Notes: a model not told the origin generated them from the letters alone. Shown: positions 1-7,930, counted from the first letter of the stretch. The stretch: DNA of 23,415 nucleotides from Coptodactyla brooksi (GCA_033557675.1 JAWQRM010000381.1:1-23415); one strand, 5' to 3'. Program-made: numbers and translations.

Positions 1-557
1 GAGGTGGCCAGTTAACAGGTCCATTTCGTGAAATTAATCGTTCGTCAAATGTTTCTTTCAGTAAATTAATTGTGTCGCGCGCTGTGTGGCATGTGGCGCC
101 GTCCTGCTGAAACCACATGTCTGCAACATTAATGCCTTCCAATTGAGGCACGAAAAAGTTAGGAATCATGTCTCTGTACCGCTCACCGTTGACTGTAACG
201 TTCTGATCATCGTCATTTTTGGAGACATATGGACCAATTATTCCATAAAGTGGATGGACACAAGTTTAATTGTTGAGCACGATAATGAATTGATGCATTT
301 GGATCATCATCAACTCTACGCTGCATACCATCAATCGCTTGTTGTGCGCGTACTGCACGTCTTACGGGATGCATACTATCGTTTAGAGTAAATGTATTGC
401 GAAAACGATCGATAGTTTCTCGAATTAATCGTTCAGATGGACGATTATGAGCACCATAAAATGCACGTAATGCGCGATGACTTTCTCAAATTGAACTATG
501 TTTTTCAAAATAAATTTGAACAACTTGGAAACGTTGCTCCGGCGTGAGTCTATTCAT
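1..557 (-). pseudogene. DD41D mariner-like transposase, internally deleted, 3' end outside window
   Basis: Cut-and-paste transposase of the Tc1/mariner superfamily. On the minus strand an ATG at 557-555 opens with MNRLTPEQRFQVVQIYFEK, the usual start of this insect family. The N-terminal helix-turn-helix region follows, with an in-frame stop near 490 and the motif HNRPSERLIRETIDRF. The frame reaches NLCPSTLW near 245 and then jumps directly to GIIGPYVSKNDDD in another frame, so roughly 70 codons are missing, including the first catalytic aspartate (normally in SDEAHF). The rest is well kept: NVTVNGERYRDMI, then WFQQDGATCHTAR with the second aspartate, then LISRNGPVNWPP at the window edge. The third aspartate would lie outside. 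The spacing implied for the family is DD41D. It cannot make active transposase. Family assignment is confident; exact subfamily is not. Confidence 0.85.
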
Positions 558-660
558 GATGAATTGCCAAACCAAACTAATCCCAAAACAATCGAGGACT
601 GTCAAATCGACTGTCGCAGAAAACAGCGTTACCAACTTAAAGTTCTCTGCCTCCAAAAAA
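1..660 (-). mobile_element. Nonautonomous mariner-like element carrying the deleted transposase
   Basis: The element extends upstream of the transposase ATG to about 640-660. The minus-strand leader holds the subterminal sequence TTTAAGTTGGTAACGCTG and TTTTCTGCGACAGTCGATTT, the kind of A/T-rich leader with a GACAGT repeat seen at the 5' end of these elements. A TA dinucleotide at 663-664 is a possible target site. The left (3') end lies before the window. The right boundary is inferred from where the capsid-like reading frame at 660-1640 loses family resemblance, so it is uncertain by about 20 bases. Confidence 0.6.
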
Positions 661-1640
661 AATACCCGCTACAATCTACCCCAATCAGTGGCGCATTCTT
701 CTTGAATTCATCAGGTAAATATAACGGTTCGCTTTGGTGACAGTAATATGACTGCTGAAATCTGGTGAACATACCATATAAAACAGCAAAATGGTTGTTA
801 TCTAAATCGACATTTAGATTATCGTACGGAAAACGTTCACCATTGAGGAATACAGTAAAGTTTGTTAAATTTATGTTGTCGAAAAGTGCCATATTAGCGT
901 CCAATTTCCTTTTTCGATTTGTTTGAAAACCAATTATAATCAATCGTGGAGTTTCTAGCTGAATGTCGTTTTTACAGTCCAGGATTGTTTTGTGGTTCGT
1001 GGTACTTGAGGGTATTCATGTATTTCCCAGCTTCTGAATGTTATATGCATATCAATGTTCTTTTCCGATAATTTAGTTAAAGTTAGTTGCTCCCTCAGTC
1101 CGACTGTCAGGTGGGGAACTCTCCAAACTATCTTGCTAATAATTAACTTGACTTTCTCCTCTTTAGCGCGTTCTGGGTGAATTACTACGTCAGCATCATC
1201 GTGATTGCGAATTAATACCAACTCCTGTCGAACGTTTATTACAATCTTTTTAAAATCCTCCGCAAACCCGATTAACGTTTTCGTTGGTACGCTAATTCCA
1301 AAATTTCCATTTCCGTCTAAAGCCTTTGACTCTCCTGGCTTTGGTTCTTTCATGTTCCAGCCGACATTCTCTAATCTTACCATGTCATTCTGCGTAAATG
1401 AAAAGTACCCTTTCATACATGACGTTATTCTCACATTTCTCACTTAATCTATTTGTACACCGTTAAGGAGATATCTCATGTCACTAAACATATATGCGAC
1501 GGTATTGTTAACCAACGTTGCCGTCTTACTAACATCTTTAGACACATTTCCACCTACACCAATTTTTTGATGACTTTCGCCGGATAATACATAATTGCCT
1601 ATTTCCGGTATGGAAATTTGGATTTCGTCATTATTCTCCT
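629..1640 (-). pseudogene. Major-capsid-like protein of a Polinton/adintovirus-type endogenous element
   Basis: A degraded reading frame of about 335 codons. It resembles, from memory, the arthropod and nematode family annotated as uncharacterised F54H12.2-like, which I associate with Polinton/Maverick or adintovirus-like capsid proteins. It is visible in three blocks: about 1640-1450, then 1443-955, then 943-629. An in-frame TAA separates the first two (about 1446), and a frameshift with stops lies at about 945-960. Conserved-looking words are GYFSFTQNDMVRLENVGW, VPTKTLIGFAEDFKKIV, YPYDNLN-like FPYDNLNVDLDN and PDEFKKNAPLI. No clear start codon is in frame; an ATG at 1657 is one frame off, across a run of T. 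The C-terminus is cut near 660 where the mariner begins. Two closely packed genes precede it. Virus-like origin is inference; the breaks are seen directly. Confidence 0.6.
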
Positions 1641-1657
1641 AACTAGTTAAAAAACAT

Positions 1658-1840
1658 TTATATTAAAACTTGATATCCCAATTGAGACAAAAATTTCCGA
1701 TTCAGACGTGTTAACCGTCGATTAGACGTAGTCCTACTATTGCTTTTTCGCATTTTACTCACGTTTTTATACTTTCCCCCGCCACCTTCACAATTTTCAC
1801 GTTTTAAAAACATCCTCCCCGCAGTTTCAACTACAATCAT
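1658..1840 (-). CDS. Small basic protein between penton-like and capsid-like genes
   Basis: An uninterrupted 60-codon frame, starting at 1840 and ending in TAA at 1658. It is rich in Lys, Arg and Asn, with a glycine run (GGGGK) near residue 20 and a basic C-terminal half ending LNRKFLSQLGYQVLI. It begins 8 bases downstream of the likely stop of the penton-like frame (1848-1850) and ends about 20 bases before the capsid-like frame. That packing is typical of a viral gene block rather than of random intergenic DNA. I do not recognise its family. A small structural or nucleic-acid-binding virion protein is a guess from position and charge alone. It could also be a chance open frame in decayed DNA. 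Confidence 0.4.
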   Translation of the reverse strand: MIVVETAGRMFLKRENCEGGGGKYKNVSKMRKSNSRTTSNRRLTRLNRKFLSQLGYQVLI

Positions 1841-1847
1841 CGTTAGA

Positions 1848-2197
1848 CTAATTCACCGACCTTAGGTGTACTCTAACTGTTATTTACTCACCTCTAAAGT
1901 TAACTAGATTGTTGTCGTGATGCAGCACGCGCACTGTCCATGTACTGATCACTTTCGGCGATACAGGTAAATAAATATGTTGCTGCAGTGTTTCAATTAT
2001 TTTAAATCCTGGCGGAACGTTTGAGAAAATGTGGTGTAAATCGTGTACAGGCACTCCATTATTATAAGAACCGCTTATTATATTGCAATATATTTTTAAA
2101 GCGTTTACCTTATATATATTTACTGTGTTATCTGAGATATTTTCGCTATCCACCTCCAGCATTTTCGTATTAAATCCAAGTAAAGACCCTATTTTTA
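1848..2197 (-). pseudogene. Penton-like minor capsid protein remnant
   Basis: The frame opens at an ATG at 2162, and coding-like sequence in the same frame extends upstream to about 2197. It runs to a TAA at 1884-1886 just after the motif LVNFRGE. Translation beyond that stop keeps the frame (ITVRVHLR) to a second stop at 1848-1850. This makes the TAA look like a single nonsense mutation near the original C-terminus. A terminal FRGE-x-(I/V)xVRxHLR strand is what I remember from penton-base/minor-capsid proteins of Polintons and related viruses. Other visible words are PVHDLHHIFSNVPPGFKI and LRVLHHDNN-like VRVLHHDNNLVNF. The N-terminal part is missing where the R1-like element begins. It lies directly upstream of the small basic gene and the capsid-like gene on the same strand. 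The assignment rests on short motifs plus order. Confidence 0.5.
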
Positions 2198-3182
2198 TGG
2201 TCTGAGAATGCTGTTATGCACGCAGGGTCCTGTCCCTGGAGTGTCGAACTCGCCGAAGCCCTACCGACTAAACTTATATCCATCTTAGTGGCGTGAAATC
2301 CATCCCGGCACCACCATGAGGCATTACTTCGTTATGGCACCACTTCCTCAGGTCCCTTAAAGGGAATCTCCTCTTCGCTCTACAGGGTAAAAGCCCACAA
2401 CAGAGTGACGGACGTGTCTACAGTCCGTCCATCTCCCCCTTTTTCTTCCGTAAAATGTTCTTAACGTAAGAGGCTATCTTGACCCATTCTTCCTGGCCTC
2501 GAAGCATTTTTTCCACCATGTTGTCCGGTGAAATATTTCCTATATCCTCTTCCAAAGCGAGTCGCTCGACGCTCCACCGTTCAAAAAATGTGCGTTGAGC
2601 GTCATCGACATTCGTGTCGCCGTAGGGACAGCTGCTGTCCGATATTTTTCTCATTTTTTTGAGATAGGAACAGAAAAGTCCATGCCCAGTTAGGATTTGG
2701 GTGAGGTAGAAGTCGACCTCTCCTGCCTTCCGATTAAGCCAGCCATCGAGCTGACTGATGAGTCGGGCGGTCCATCTGCCTCTAGTCTCTTCTTCCCATC
2801 TCCTTTTCCAGATTTCCATGCTTCTGGATCTGGCGAGCTTAGATGCCTCCTGTTTTCCTAGAACGGGCTTCTGCTGGTGGACAAATTGTCTCTCCTGGGT
2901 CAGTAGATCTATCGGGATTACACCAGCGACCACTAGTACCGCGGGTTCAGAGACCATGCGGTAAGAGCACGCGATTTTCGGAGCACCTCGTTTTTGCACC
3001 GCAGCAATACGTTTGCGATATTTTTCATATCGAAGCGTTTCGGCCCAAACTTCTGCACCATACAGCATAATTGCTTCGGCAACACGCATCAGTACCCACC
3101 TCATGTACGATCGAAGACCGTTAATGTTGACCATTAAACTGCCTAGCGATGCCAGTACTGTTGCTGCCTTGTCGGCTGCCTT
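2197..3182 (-). mobile_element. 5'-truncated R1-like LINE copy with 3' UTR
   Basis: The copy includes the RT tail (2418-3182) and about 220 bases of 3' UTR down to about 2197, ending near an AT-rich ATAAAAATA stretch on the minus strand. The UTR is distinctly less AT-rich than the flanks and contains short inverted pairs such as GCCTCATGGTGGTGCC. Both borders are inferred from compositional and reading-frame change; I could not identify a clear target-site duplication. It lies between the penton-like remnant on its 3' side and unassigned DNA on its 5' side, and appears to have landed in or beside the virus-like block. Confidence 0.7.
2418..3182 (-). pseudogene. R1-like non-LTR retrotransposon, C-terminal part of the reverse transcriptase ORF
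   Basis: An open 238-codon stretch from 3134 to 2418, with coding continuing in frame upstream to about 3182 (KAATVLASLGSL). It encodes the region after the RT core: MLYGAEVWAE, KYRKRIAAVQKRGA, then SEPAVLVVAGVIPIDLL and RRWEEETRGRWTARLI, with GEVDFYLTQILTGHG near residue 140. These are hallmark words of insect R1-type reverse transcriptases. The final zinc-knuckle-like segment has decayed: CPYGD and TFFERW remain, but the cysteine/histidine usually found after TFF is missing. The RT catalytic core and endonuclease are absent, so this is a 5'-truncated copy, as expected from incomplete target-primed reverse transcription. It is unusually open for this window, which suggests a younger insertion than its neighbours. 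Confidence 0.9.
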
Positions 3183-3310
3183 TTAATCAAAATTAAAGTT
3201 ACATCTATATTTTTCAGTCATATATGTGCCATCGATACGCTTAGGTCTGTGCATCCTTATCTGCTTATCTGCTAACAATAGCTACAAAATTTAAATTAAA
3301 CTAACTCCTC
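3183..3310. other. Short unassigned segment upstream of the R1-like copy
   Basis: About 130 bases of AT-rich DNA. On the minus strand a 23-codon frame starting MHRPKRIDGTYM runs to a TAA at the border with the R1-like copy. It could be the displaced upstream part of the virus-like block, but it is too short to tell. Confidence 0.2.
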
Positions 3311-3690
3311 GTAGACGAGAAAAAGGAACTGTCATATTTGTTAAACCAAGCAGAAAATCAACGGGTATTGTTGCGCAAAATTTGGTGTTTCCAGGTCTAC
3401 AATTGGCAACACCATAAAAATCAAGAGAGCTTAATGAAACTGTGGAGTGACAACTGTAGTGATGGACAAAAACTCAAGATGCGAAAAACGGAAAACAAGA
3501 GATTATGTAGTAAAACCGGATTTGTTTTTTTTTTCAAAATATCGAGCAATGAAGATTCTGGTTTCGAATATGATACTGCAAATCATGACTAAGGAAGTGA
3601 GAGAATTCGAGTCATTCTTTAGAAGGATTAACATCACTTTTCGTACTTTATCCGGTAAGTTAGTTGGTGTTTGTTTGACGGCGGCTTGAG
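3310..3690 (+). pseudogene. pogo/Tigger-like transposase N-terminal remnant
   Basis: The order of motifs across three frames fits the DNA-binding N-terminus of a pogo/Tigger (CENP-B-like) transposase. First comes DEKKELSYLLNQAENQR (about 3318-3368), the start of a Psq-type helix-turn-helix. Then CAKFGVSRSTIGN appears in another frame (about 3370-3415). Next is a basic linker, QKLKMRKTENKRL. Finally LFFFSKYRAMKILVSNMIL and KEVREFESFF occupy about 3520-3620, matching the CENP-B HTH layout (kWF..kR...PvS..il..kA.eF). A weak FRTLSG block near 3640 corresponds to the usual F.aS.GWL motif. The catalytic DDE domain is absent, and sequence after about 3690 is unrelated. At least two frameshifts are needed, so it is dead. 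The call depends on joining short matches by eye. Confidence 0.5.
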
Positions 3691-3796
3691 ACTGGAAAGT
3701 GAAATTAAAAGACGTTTTATAAAATCACGTGCTACATAATCAATTTAATTACCACGACAGCACATTTTTATCAACAAATTCCAACTAAAATATATA

Positions 3797-4534
3797 CAGA
3801 GGTTGCGTCTTTCTGGACTCGAAATAGGAAGCGTTACAATTGACAACAACGTATAGCGTTACACGATGCAGACGAAACAGAAACGCCCACTATGCTCAAG
3901 CGTATTTGCTTCATTTCGTTGCAGACTGTCGTACGAAATGCATCTATTCGACTGAACTAAATATAAAAACAAATGGTTGTATACACCGCCCTGCCGAAAA
4001 ATTGCAAATCGTCAAGTGGTTTTGTGTCTTCAAAAGAATGCGCAGATTTATTTGCACACACTTTTAAAGGAATACCCATTTTACAAATTTTAAGAAATTT
4101 ACAACATTGTTCGTATGTTTGAAGATTGTTATTGTATAAAGGAATGTTCCAAGTGCCACTTGGAAGTATATAGCACGGGCTATATAAGTGCTATAAATTT
4201 AGTAAGACACAAGAGTTATTTCCCGACGATAATATTCGAAGAATGGAATTTTGTGAACAAGTGATGAAAAGGCAAATTAAGATGAAAACTTTATATATCG
4301 TTTTCACCGATGAATCTACTTTTCCATTACATGGAAAATACAATCCTTCTGTTGTTCGTTATTGGTCTCGGGAAAATTCACATAAAAGTACCTCCGTTCG
4401 CACCCAATATCCACAAAAGCTGAACGTTTGGACTGGACTTCTTGCTGACCATTTAATAGGCCCCTTTTTTAATGACGGAACTTTAAGCGATCAGAAATAT
4501 TTAGATCTACTAGAAACGCAAATAGTTCCGGCTA
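3797..4534 (+). pseudogene. DD41D mariner-like element, copy A, truncated
   Basis: The element appears to start just after TA at 3795-3796 with CAGAGGTTGCGTCTTTCTGG, which matches the end of copy B at 20640 except for a 2-base gap. The helix-turn-helix region (about 3950-4130) is frameshifted. The catalytic part is the open stretch 4243-4534: FTDESTFPLHGKYNPSVVRY with the first aspartate near 4310, then RTQYPQKLNVWTGLL, LIGPFFNDGTL and KYLDLLETQIVPAI. About 120 bases present in copy B, between the HTH and the catalytic domain, are missing here near 4165. The copy stops matching copy B after 4534, where a MITE begins, so the second and third catalytic aspartates are gone. Nothing beyond the MITE resumes the frame. 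Confidence 0.85.
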
Positions 4535-4537
4535 TTT

Positions 4538-4607
4538 TTAACTTTGCGAAATTTTATTGTTAGGTGTGACAGGCTCTCGCAAAACCACGTGACTCATAGC
4601 AAGCGTG
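4538..4607 (+). repeat. Left terminal inverted repeat of the MITE
   Basis: 70 bases, inverted partner of 4760-4829, about 91% identical. Contains the palindromic core CACGTG. Confidence 0.85.
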
Positions 4608-4759
4608 TAGTTATTAGAACAGATTTCGGAGAAAATCAAAGATACTCATTCTAGTGCAACACGTACAGCTAAAGAAGTGTCATTTTATTTGTATATTAAA
4701 GTATTTTTCATTAAAGCATTAATTGTTACTTCTAATCTAATTCTTTCTTCTAAATTACG

Positions 4760-4829
4760 CACGCTTTCTGTGAGTCACGTGGTTTCGCGAAAGCCTGTCA
4801 CACCTGTCAATAAAATTTCGCAAAGTTAA
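4760..4829 (-). repeat. Right terminal inverted repeat of the MITE
   Basis: 70 bases, inverted partner of 4538-4607. The small differences (for example GACAGG against GTTAGG) are what independent decay of the two arms would give. Confidence 0.85.
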
Positions 4830-4959
4830 AAATTCAAGGGTTCAGACATTAAAGAAGCACCCCTCGCTCTATAAGTAAAACAATTAATCGCACAATACTC
4901 GTCAGTCAGTCTTTGGTCTGAAAATGGTAGGACGTTTAAATTATGCTCATGAATACTAT

Positions 4960-5390
4960 TTAAATTTGTTTATTATTTATGGAGAATATAACAAAATAAT
5001 ATGTTTATTATTCTATAATTCGAACAATCTTTGCTTTCTCCCATCTTGTATGTTGGTATTGTTATGTCTGCCTGCCAATCTTCGGATATTACTAATTCGT
5101 TTAATGCTTTGTAATAAGATCATCTTTTTAATTTTTACATTCCATTTTTACCTATGTTTGTAATCGTTTCTGATCTTATTTTATTTAGCTGTAGACTTTC
5201 GCTGCTTAAATCACCTCTAATACTTCTTTCAACTCTGCACTATTCAGGTATTCGATCTAAATATTCTCTACATCTTTCCATTTTCTTTTGTTCTTTAGTT
5301 ACGAAATATCCTTCTTTGCATTTAAACTGGTTTGTTCTGCAATCTCACTTGTGTACGTCTTATTACGTCTGTAATTTTACCTTACTTAAC
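4960..5390 (-). pseudogene. LINE reverse transcriptase fragment (N-terminal side of RT)
   Basis: Read on the minus strand, about 5100-5000 gives ISEDWQADITIPTYKMGE followed by SKDCSNYR. This is the classic opening of the non-LTR RT domain (W....I.PIYKKG....C.NYR), just before RT motif 1. Upstream on the same strand (5390-5150), a heavily interrupted sequence including TKEQKKMERCREYL fits the linker between endonuclease and RT in RTE-like or CR1-like elements. The rest of the RT is missing after about 4960. Several stops and frameshifts are present. The clade is not resolvable from this piece. Confidence 0.6.
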
Positions 5391-5431
5391 CCTTTAATAT
5401 AATATAAGCTTTATCTTTAACAAATAAAATA

Positions 5432-5720
5432 ATGCCTAAGATAAACCTAAATGAGAAACAATTGGAGGAGGAAGAGGAGGCAATTCATTCTATACATGGA
5501 GAAGAAAGTGATCAGATACCCTTTGAGTATAAGTGACTGGGCAGAGAACAATTTTGAAGTAAAATCATCGAATTCTGACGATGAATCATACAAATCGACG
5601 AAAAAGGATGAAGTAGTTCAGTGAAACATGAAGAAGTAACTGATAATACTGAATGTACGATTCCTCCATTTGTAGCGGTCCTAGATTCAAAATCTTCTAA
5701 ATAATAAAGTTATAAGGACG
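5432..5720 (+). pseudogene. Possible acidic N-terminus of the piggyBac remnant
   Basis: An ATG at 5432 opens 34 codons that are strongly acidic (EKQLEEEEEAIHSIHGEES) and end at a stop near 5534. Acidic or serine-rich sequence continues in other frames to about 5700 (SSNSDDESYKS, then a lysine-rich end). An acidic, low-complexity N-terminus is normal for piggyBac-type transposases, and recognisable piggyBac C-terminal sequence lies 600 bases downstream on the same strand. There is no specific family motif here, so it could equally be part of another protein. Confidence 0.3.
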
Positions 5721-5984
5721 GGTCCCTCCGTCACTTTCCAATGACCAGACGCGATCTAGCTAACTTAGTCACTCTCTCTTCAGAGCGAGTGAAGCCTTTG
5801 CAGTGCCCACAGGATCGCTCTACGGGCGGTATATGGCCCTCAGAGTTCGATCTTGCATGCGCATCTTCAAAAATGTGCTTTAATTGCTATATACACATAT
5901 AGCCATATACGAAAACGTTCAACTTCTATTGTTAATGGAACCTGATTGAAACGGTAGTTGTGTGAAGAGTATAACACATTTAAC

Positions 5985-6017
5985 ATAACCAACATAACTT
6001 CAACGATCCGTTAACGG
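5985..6017 (+). repeat. Direct repeat, copy 1
   Basis: ATAACC, then a CAACGATCCGTTAACGG core at the end. The unit recurs 110 bases later at 6095-6126 with few differences. The core contains the palindrome CCGTTAACGG. Confidence 0.7.
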
Positions 6018-6094
6018 CGTCACCTGTGGACGGAAAATGTCAAAATGGCCGCTCGCCGATCGATAAACATTCTACCTTTTAGCATGCATTTACC

Positions 6095-6126
6095 ATAACC
6101 TCAAAACTTCAATGATCCGTTAACGG
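6095..6126 (+). repeat. Direct repeat, copy 2
   Basis: Second copy of the 5985-6017 unit, with CAATGATCCGTTAACGG at its end. Same orientation, 110-base offset. Confidence 0.7.
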
Positions 6127-6339
6127 TAATATTTGACATGTCAATTTGAACAATTGATGAACTAGAAACCTTGTTAGTAATGTTGATCCCTTCCGCTGCG
6201 ATGAAAGATAATCATTTACAACAATGAACTCAAAATACGGAATTAAAATTACAATAGTATGCTGCTCTATAACTAATTGCAAGTGGATGTTAGATGAAAG
6301 TTCTTATTTGAGAAAGAAAGCTCAGATTAATATGTAGTT

Positions 6340-6873
6340 TGCCACGAGCTGAGCATTATGTAAAAGTTTTTTGAAACCCGCAGAGTTTATGGCTACAAAG
6401 GGACGAATCGCAAATACATCAATATTTTACTTTGATCAAAAGAATCTTATTTGTCATATATGCCAAAATAGAGAAAAAATTGTTTTCTGTTATCAACAAT
6501 GCACGAGGAAGCAGAAATCTGCTGTAATTATTTAGAATTATAATGATACAACAGCACGTGTGGACACCTGCTTTGTGTATTCTATGGCATGGTTAATATG
6601 GACTGTTACCTCATTCCCACATTTGCTTGAGTTGAATCATTGTCTTGCTGAATCATGGATGGAACACAGACTTGATACCAGGGCTTTACGTCCAAATATG
6701 TATCAAAATATAGGTAGCATTTCAAAGGTATTACTTGACACTGAAACTATTATACTTCAAAATAAGAGAGGAAAAATATATTCTCCCAGCAAAAAAGGCA
6801 TATGAATACTACTTACTGACTTCAAACGTACAATTTGCGGTAAACATCGTGGCACTGTTTGCACAGTTCATTA
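6340..6873 (+). pseudogene. piggyBac-like transposase, C-terminal remnant A
   Basis: Cut-and-paste transposase of the TTAA-specific piggyBac superfamily. Motifs in order: KPAEFMATKGR and TSIFYFDQKN (about 6376-6450), which fit the family pattern P.EF...KGR...SS.F.F. Next is FLLSTMH (about 6485-6505), matching the usual LLSTMH strand. YNDTTARVDT (about 6540-6570) fits YN.TK.GVD, the region with the last catalytic aspartate. An open stretch of 81 codons (6560-6805) follows, including LAESWMEHRLDTRALRPNM. A frameshift near 6800 leads to TICGKHRGTVCTVH ending at a stop at about 6873, which fits the C-terminal cysteine-rich zinc-binding tail. The catalytic core before 6340 is missing. Frameshifts and stops make it inactive. 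Confidence 0.65.
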
Positions 6874-7500
6874 AATAAGTTTAATTATATAATTTTTGCA
6901 TCAATTTGAAATATAATTTTCTAAAATAAACAAATTTGAAAATAGCCTACAACATCTAAACATCATCAAATGTGAACATCTAAATTACGAAAATAGCCAA
7001 TAAAGACAACGTTAAAGTATGTTGAACGGGGACGACAATCTGAGATTATATTTTTTGCCCTTGAATGATATTGATGAATCAATGATGTTATCAGAGTAAA
7101 ATCCTAAAATAATAAAAAGTTGTGTTTATATTAGAAGAACATAAAAGTCGTCCTTGAAAGCAAAAGAAATGTTAATATATAGGATGTTCCGTAATATGTT
7201 TTGATTCAGTTCAAGCATGAACAGATAATAGGCAGGTAATGACAAGTCATCAGGCGACAAGTCATCAGGCGACTTACTTTTCTTGACAGCAGATTAATAG
7301 AAAATTAAACAAAAAGCTATTACGAAACAGTAATGATCTACTAACAGTTTGACAGCGGAAAATTGTGTGAAAACATTTCAATCATCTACATCACTCAACG
7401 CAGTAACCGAAACCGTTTAACCAGTCACGAAAAAGACCACTGGAGCAATTAATAATAACTGGTACACAACCAATTCCCTAAGTCAGTCAATCTCGTAACA
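6874..7500. other. AT-rich segment without recognisable genes
   Basis: About 630 bases. A short frame near 7020-7100 (MLNGDDNLRLYFLP) ends quickly and is not convincing. A 15-base tandem duplication lies at 7241-7270. Nothing else seen. Confidence 0.5.
7241..7270 (+). repeat. Tandem duplication of a 15-base unit
   Basis: GACAAGTCATCAGGC occurs twice head to tail, followed by a partial third start (GAC). Confidence 0.9.
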
Positions 7501-7930
7501 TTTTTTACACCGACTTCGACGGTCCAAACATACGCGGACTCGATACAAGATGCGGGCGTACCTATAACCAGTTCGCTCTCCCGCGCATTGCAAAATAACC
7601 ATAAATTCGATCGTTGGATTTGCGCAACGCACTAATTACCGTTTGGCGATTTTTAATATGCGGCTCGCCGCGGGAGTCCAACCATTACCGCGAGGCAGCG
7701 TTACTGCCCGACGCAACGCAACCGTTTCTCGCTATACGGTCTCTAAGTAGTCCGATGATTTCAGGTTTCAGGTGCACCCTGAAATCTTCGTCGCGCCCGC
7801 CGCCCACAAATGCCACCAATAAAACGGGATAATGGCTATTTATGGCCGTTAAACGGTCTATTATTATTAGCGCCGTAACGGTCCACCGGAGTTTTACGAA
7901 CGCGTTAGCGAACTTCAAACGCTACACGGC
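7500..7930. promoter_or_regulatory. CpG-rich island 1, candidate conserved noncoding or promoter segment
   Basis: A stretch clearly richer in G+C and in CpG than the DNA on both sides (CGCGCATTGC, CTCGCCGCGGGAG, CGCGCCCGCCG). It includes homeodomain-like TAATTACC at about 7632. A 77-codon open frame lies on the minus strand (7918-7685), but I recognise no domain in it and its composition follows the DNA. It carries none of the stop-ridden transposon sequence seen elsewhere. Retained CpG in an otherwise decayed region suggests lack of methylation or purifying selection. That is inference; a gene exon is the alternative. Confidence 0.3.
7757..7786. repeat. Small hairpin in CpG island 1
   Basis: GATTTCAGG (7757-7765) and CCTGAAATC (7778-7786) are perfect 9-base inverted arms. 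The loop holds a second TTTCAGG copy, so two alternative stems are possible. Confidence 0.6.

Larger units (their letters stand above)
4538..4829. mobile_element. MITE with 70-bp terminal inverted repeats, TTAA-bounded
   Basis: The left arm is 4538-4607 and the right arm 4760-4829. They are inverted repeats with about 6 mismatches in 70 positions. Both outer ends read TTAACTTTGCGAAATTTTAT, and both contain GTGTGACAGGCT and ACCACGTGACTCA. The interior (4608-4759, about 150 bases) is AT-rich and has no coding capacity. TTAA at both ends could be a piggyBac-type target duplication, or simply the outermost part of the repeats, since symmetry continues for three more A/T bases on each side (4535-4832). 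The element interrupts mariner copy A. The ends do not start with the CCC typical of piggyBac, so the mobilising family is open. Confidence 0.8.
5720..6340. other. Unassigned segment between the two piggyBac-like parts
   Basis: About 620 bases with no coding signal in any frame. The first part (5720-5870) is less AT-rich than its surroundings and contains a small hairpin, CACTCTCT...AGAGCGAGTG (5771-5792). The middle carries an imperfect 33-base direct repeat. It may be a separate nonautonomous element inserted into the piggyBac copy; I could not find matching ends. Confidence 0.4.

Noticed and set aside
1205..1447. 80-codon plus-strand open frame
   Set aside because: It is antisense to the capsid-like frame at 955-1443, which has recognisable motifs.
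2758..3070. Two plus-strand open frames
   Set aside because: Both are antisense to the R1-like reverse transcriptase tail, which is clearly coding-derived.
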